38,429 bases of DNA from Flavobacteriales bacterium. Its GTDB lineage: Bacteria > Bacteroidota > Bacteroidia > Flavobacteriales_F > PHOS-HE28. Positions 38,024 to 38,429 of this stretch are shown here, piece by piece. The translations under genes were made by a program, and so were the position numbers. Below the pieces are notes generated by a model. That model searched no databases, was not told the origin of the DNA, and saw only the letters and a program-made list of their open reading frames with translations. Position 1 is the stretch's first letter; each line of letters opens with the position of its first letter. The DNA is taken from positions 1 through 38,429 of the forward strand of contig JAEUSW010000211.1 in NCBI GenBank assembly GCA_016788285.1, written 5' to 3'.

Positions 38024-38429
38024 TCACCGGTGCTCCTGCTGCCAGCGCAGCAGCTCCGCATCGGGCCCGTCGATCGCTCCGGCATCGGCGTTCCCCGAGG
38101 CGCGGCAGCGGTCGCAGCGGCCGCACGCGGCGCCAGCGCCCTCGCCGAAGTAGCGGAGCAGGGTGCGTTCGCGACAGCCGGCGCCCGGGGCGAAGTAGGC
38201 GGCCATGGCGTCGGCACGCTCCAGGGCCCGATGCAGACGGTGATCGAGCGCCTCCGGATCGAGGGTCAGGCGTTGCGCATCGCGTCGCGGCGTCATCAGC
38301 GTCACCAGCGGGTCGTCCGTGCGCGGGGTGTAGCGCAGCACCTCGAGGCGTTGCAGTTCGCGGAGCCCCTCGCGCACGGCGGTGGTGGACCAGGAGAGCA
38401 CCTGGGCCAGGCGTTCCTCCTCGATCAGG
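38024..38429 (-). CDS. recQ: ATP-dependent DNA helicase RecQ, C-terminal part
   Basis: The frame is open at the window edge; about 134 residues of the C-terminus are visible. The winged-helix part reads EERLAQVLSWSTTAVREGLRELQRLEVLRYTP. The RecQ zinc-binding signature is CRERTLLRYFGEG followed by CGRCDRC (four Cys in all). In most RecQ proteins the zinc domain precedes the winged helix; here the zinc motif is the C-terminal one, so this may be the short, divergent RecQ type found in Bacteroidota. Helicase motifs would lie beyond the window. Confidence 0.85.
   Translation of the reverse strand, partial: LIEEERLAQVLSWSTTAVREGLRELQRLEVLRYTPRTDDPLVTLMTPRRDAQRLTLDPEALDHRLHRALERADAMAAYFAPGAGCRERTLLRYFGEGAGAACGRCDRCRASGNADAGAIDGPDAELLRWQQEHR

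Overview
The window comes from a GC-rich member of the Bacteroidota, most likely a high-GC Flavobacteriales-type lineage. Two secreted proteins end in type IX secretion (T9SS) sorting domains. Many genes are preceded by the Bacteroidota -7 element TAnnTTTG (or the variants TTCG and TTGC), and Shine-Dalgarno sequences are not evident. The household genes (parC, tsaD, tamB, ribBA, an LptF/G permease, fmt, pdxH, trmH, Thx, HU) match that assignment. No 16S gene is present, so this rests on gene content and promoter style alone.

Layout. 1-3084: the tail of an unknown gene overlapping parC (topoisomerase IV A). 3141-10862: secreted and envelope proteins (a small Cys-rich exported protein, an FG-GAP T9SS protein, a tandem universal stress protein, an LVIVD-repeat T9SS protein, a TPR lipoprotein). 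10896-16470: divergent tsaD and tamB. 16471-22727, all minus strand: START-like protein, LptF/G permease, two overlapping glycosyltransferases and ribBA, which suggests a surface-glycan module. 22847-22920: a tRNA with anticodon CAU.

22878-31071: an integrated element of about 8.15 kb, bounded by a perfect 44-bp direct repeat copied from the 3' half of that tRNA. It carries a tyrosine recombinase next to attR, an unknown 459-aa protein, an excisionase-like HTH protein, a DUF3987-type ATPase, a DUF6371-type Toprim/zinc-ribbon protein and several small unknown genes. Between the DUF3987 and DUF6371 genes lies a symmetric array of twelve GGTCCTTT-type boxes arranged as two triplets facing two triplets, a strong candidate replication origin or control region. 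I see no capsid, terminase, relaxase or conjugation gene, so it resembles a phage satellite or a cryptic integrative element. It brings its own terminator for the tRNA, whose original terminator now lies beyond attR.

31109-34852: a SnoaL-like lipoprotein, a rhomboid protease, a HAD phosphatase, a class IV aminotransferase, YqgE/AlgH and pdxH. 34902-38429, all minus strand: ribosomal protein Thx with a Lys/Ala tail, trmH, an HU-type DNA-binding protein with a textbook Bacteroidota promoter, fmt, a 3-methyladenine glycosylase and the 3' end of recQ. Gene packing is extreme: three convergent pairs end back to back on a shared TGATCA hexamer with no intergenic base.
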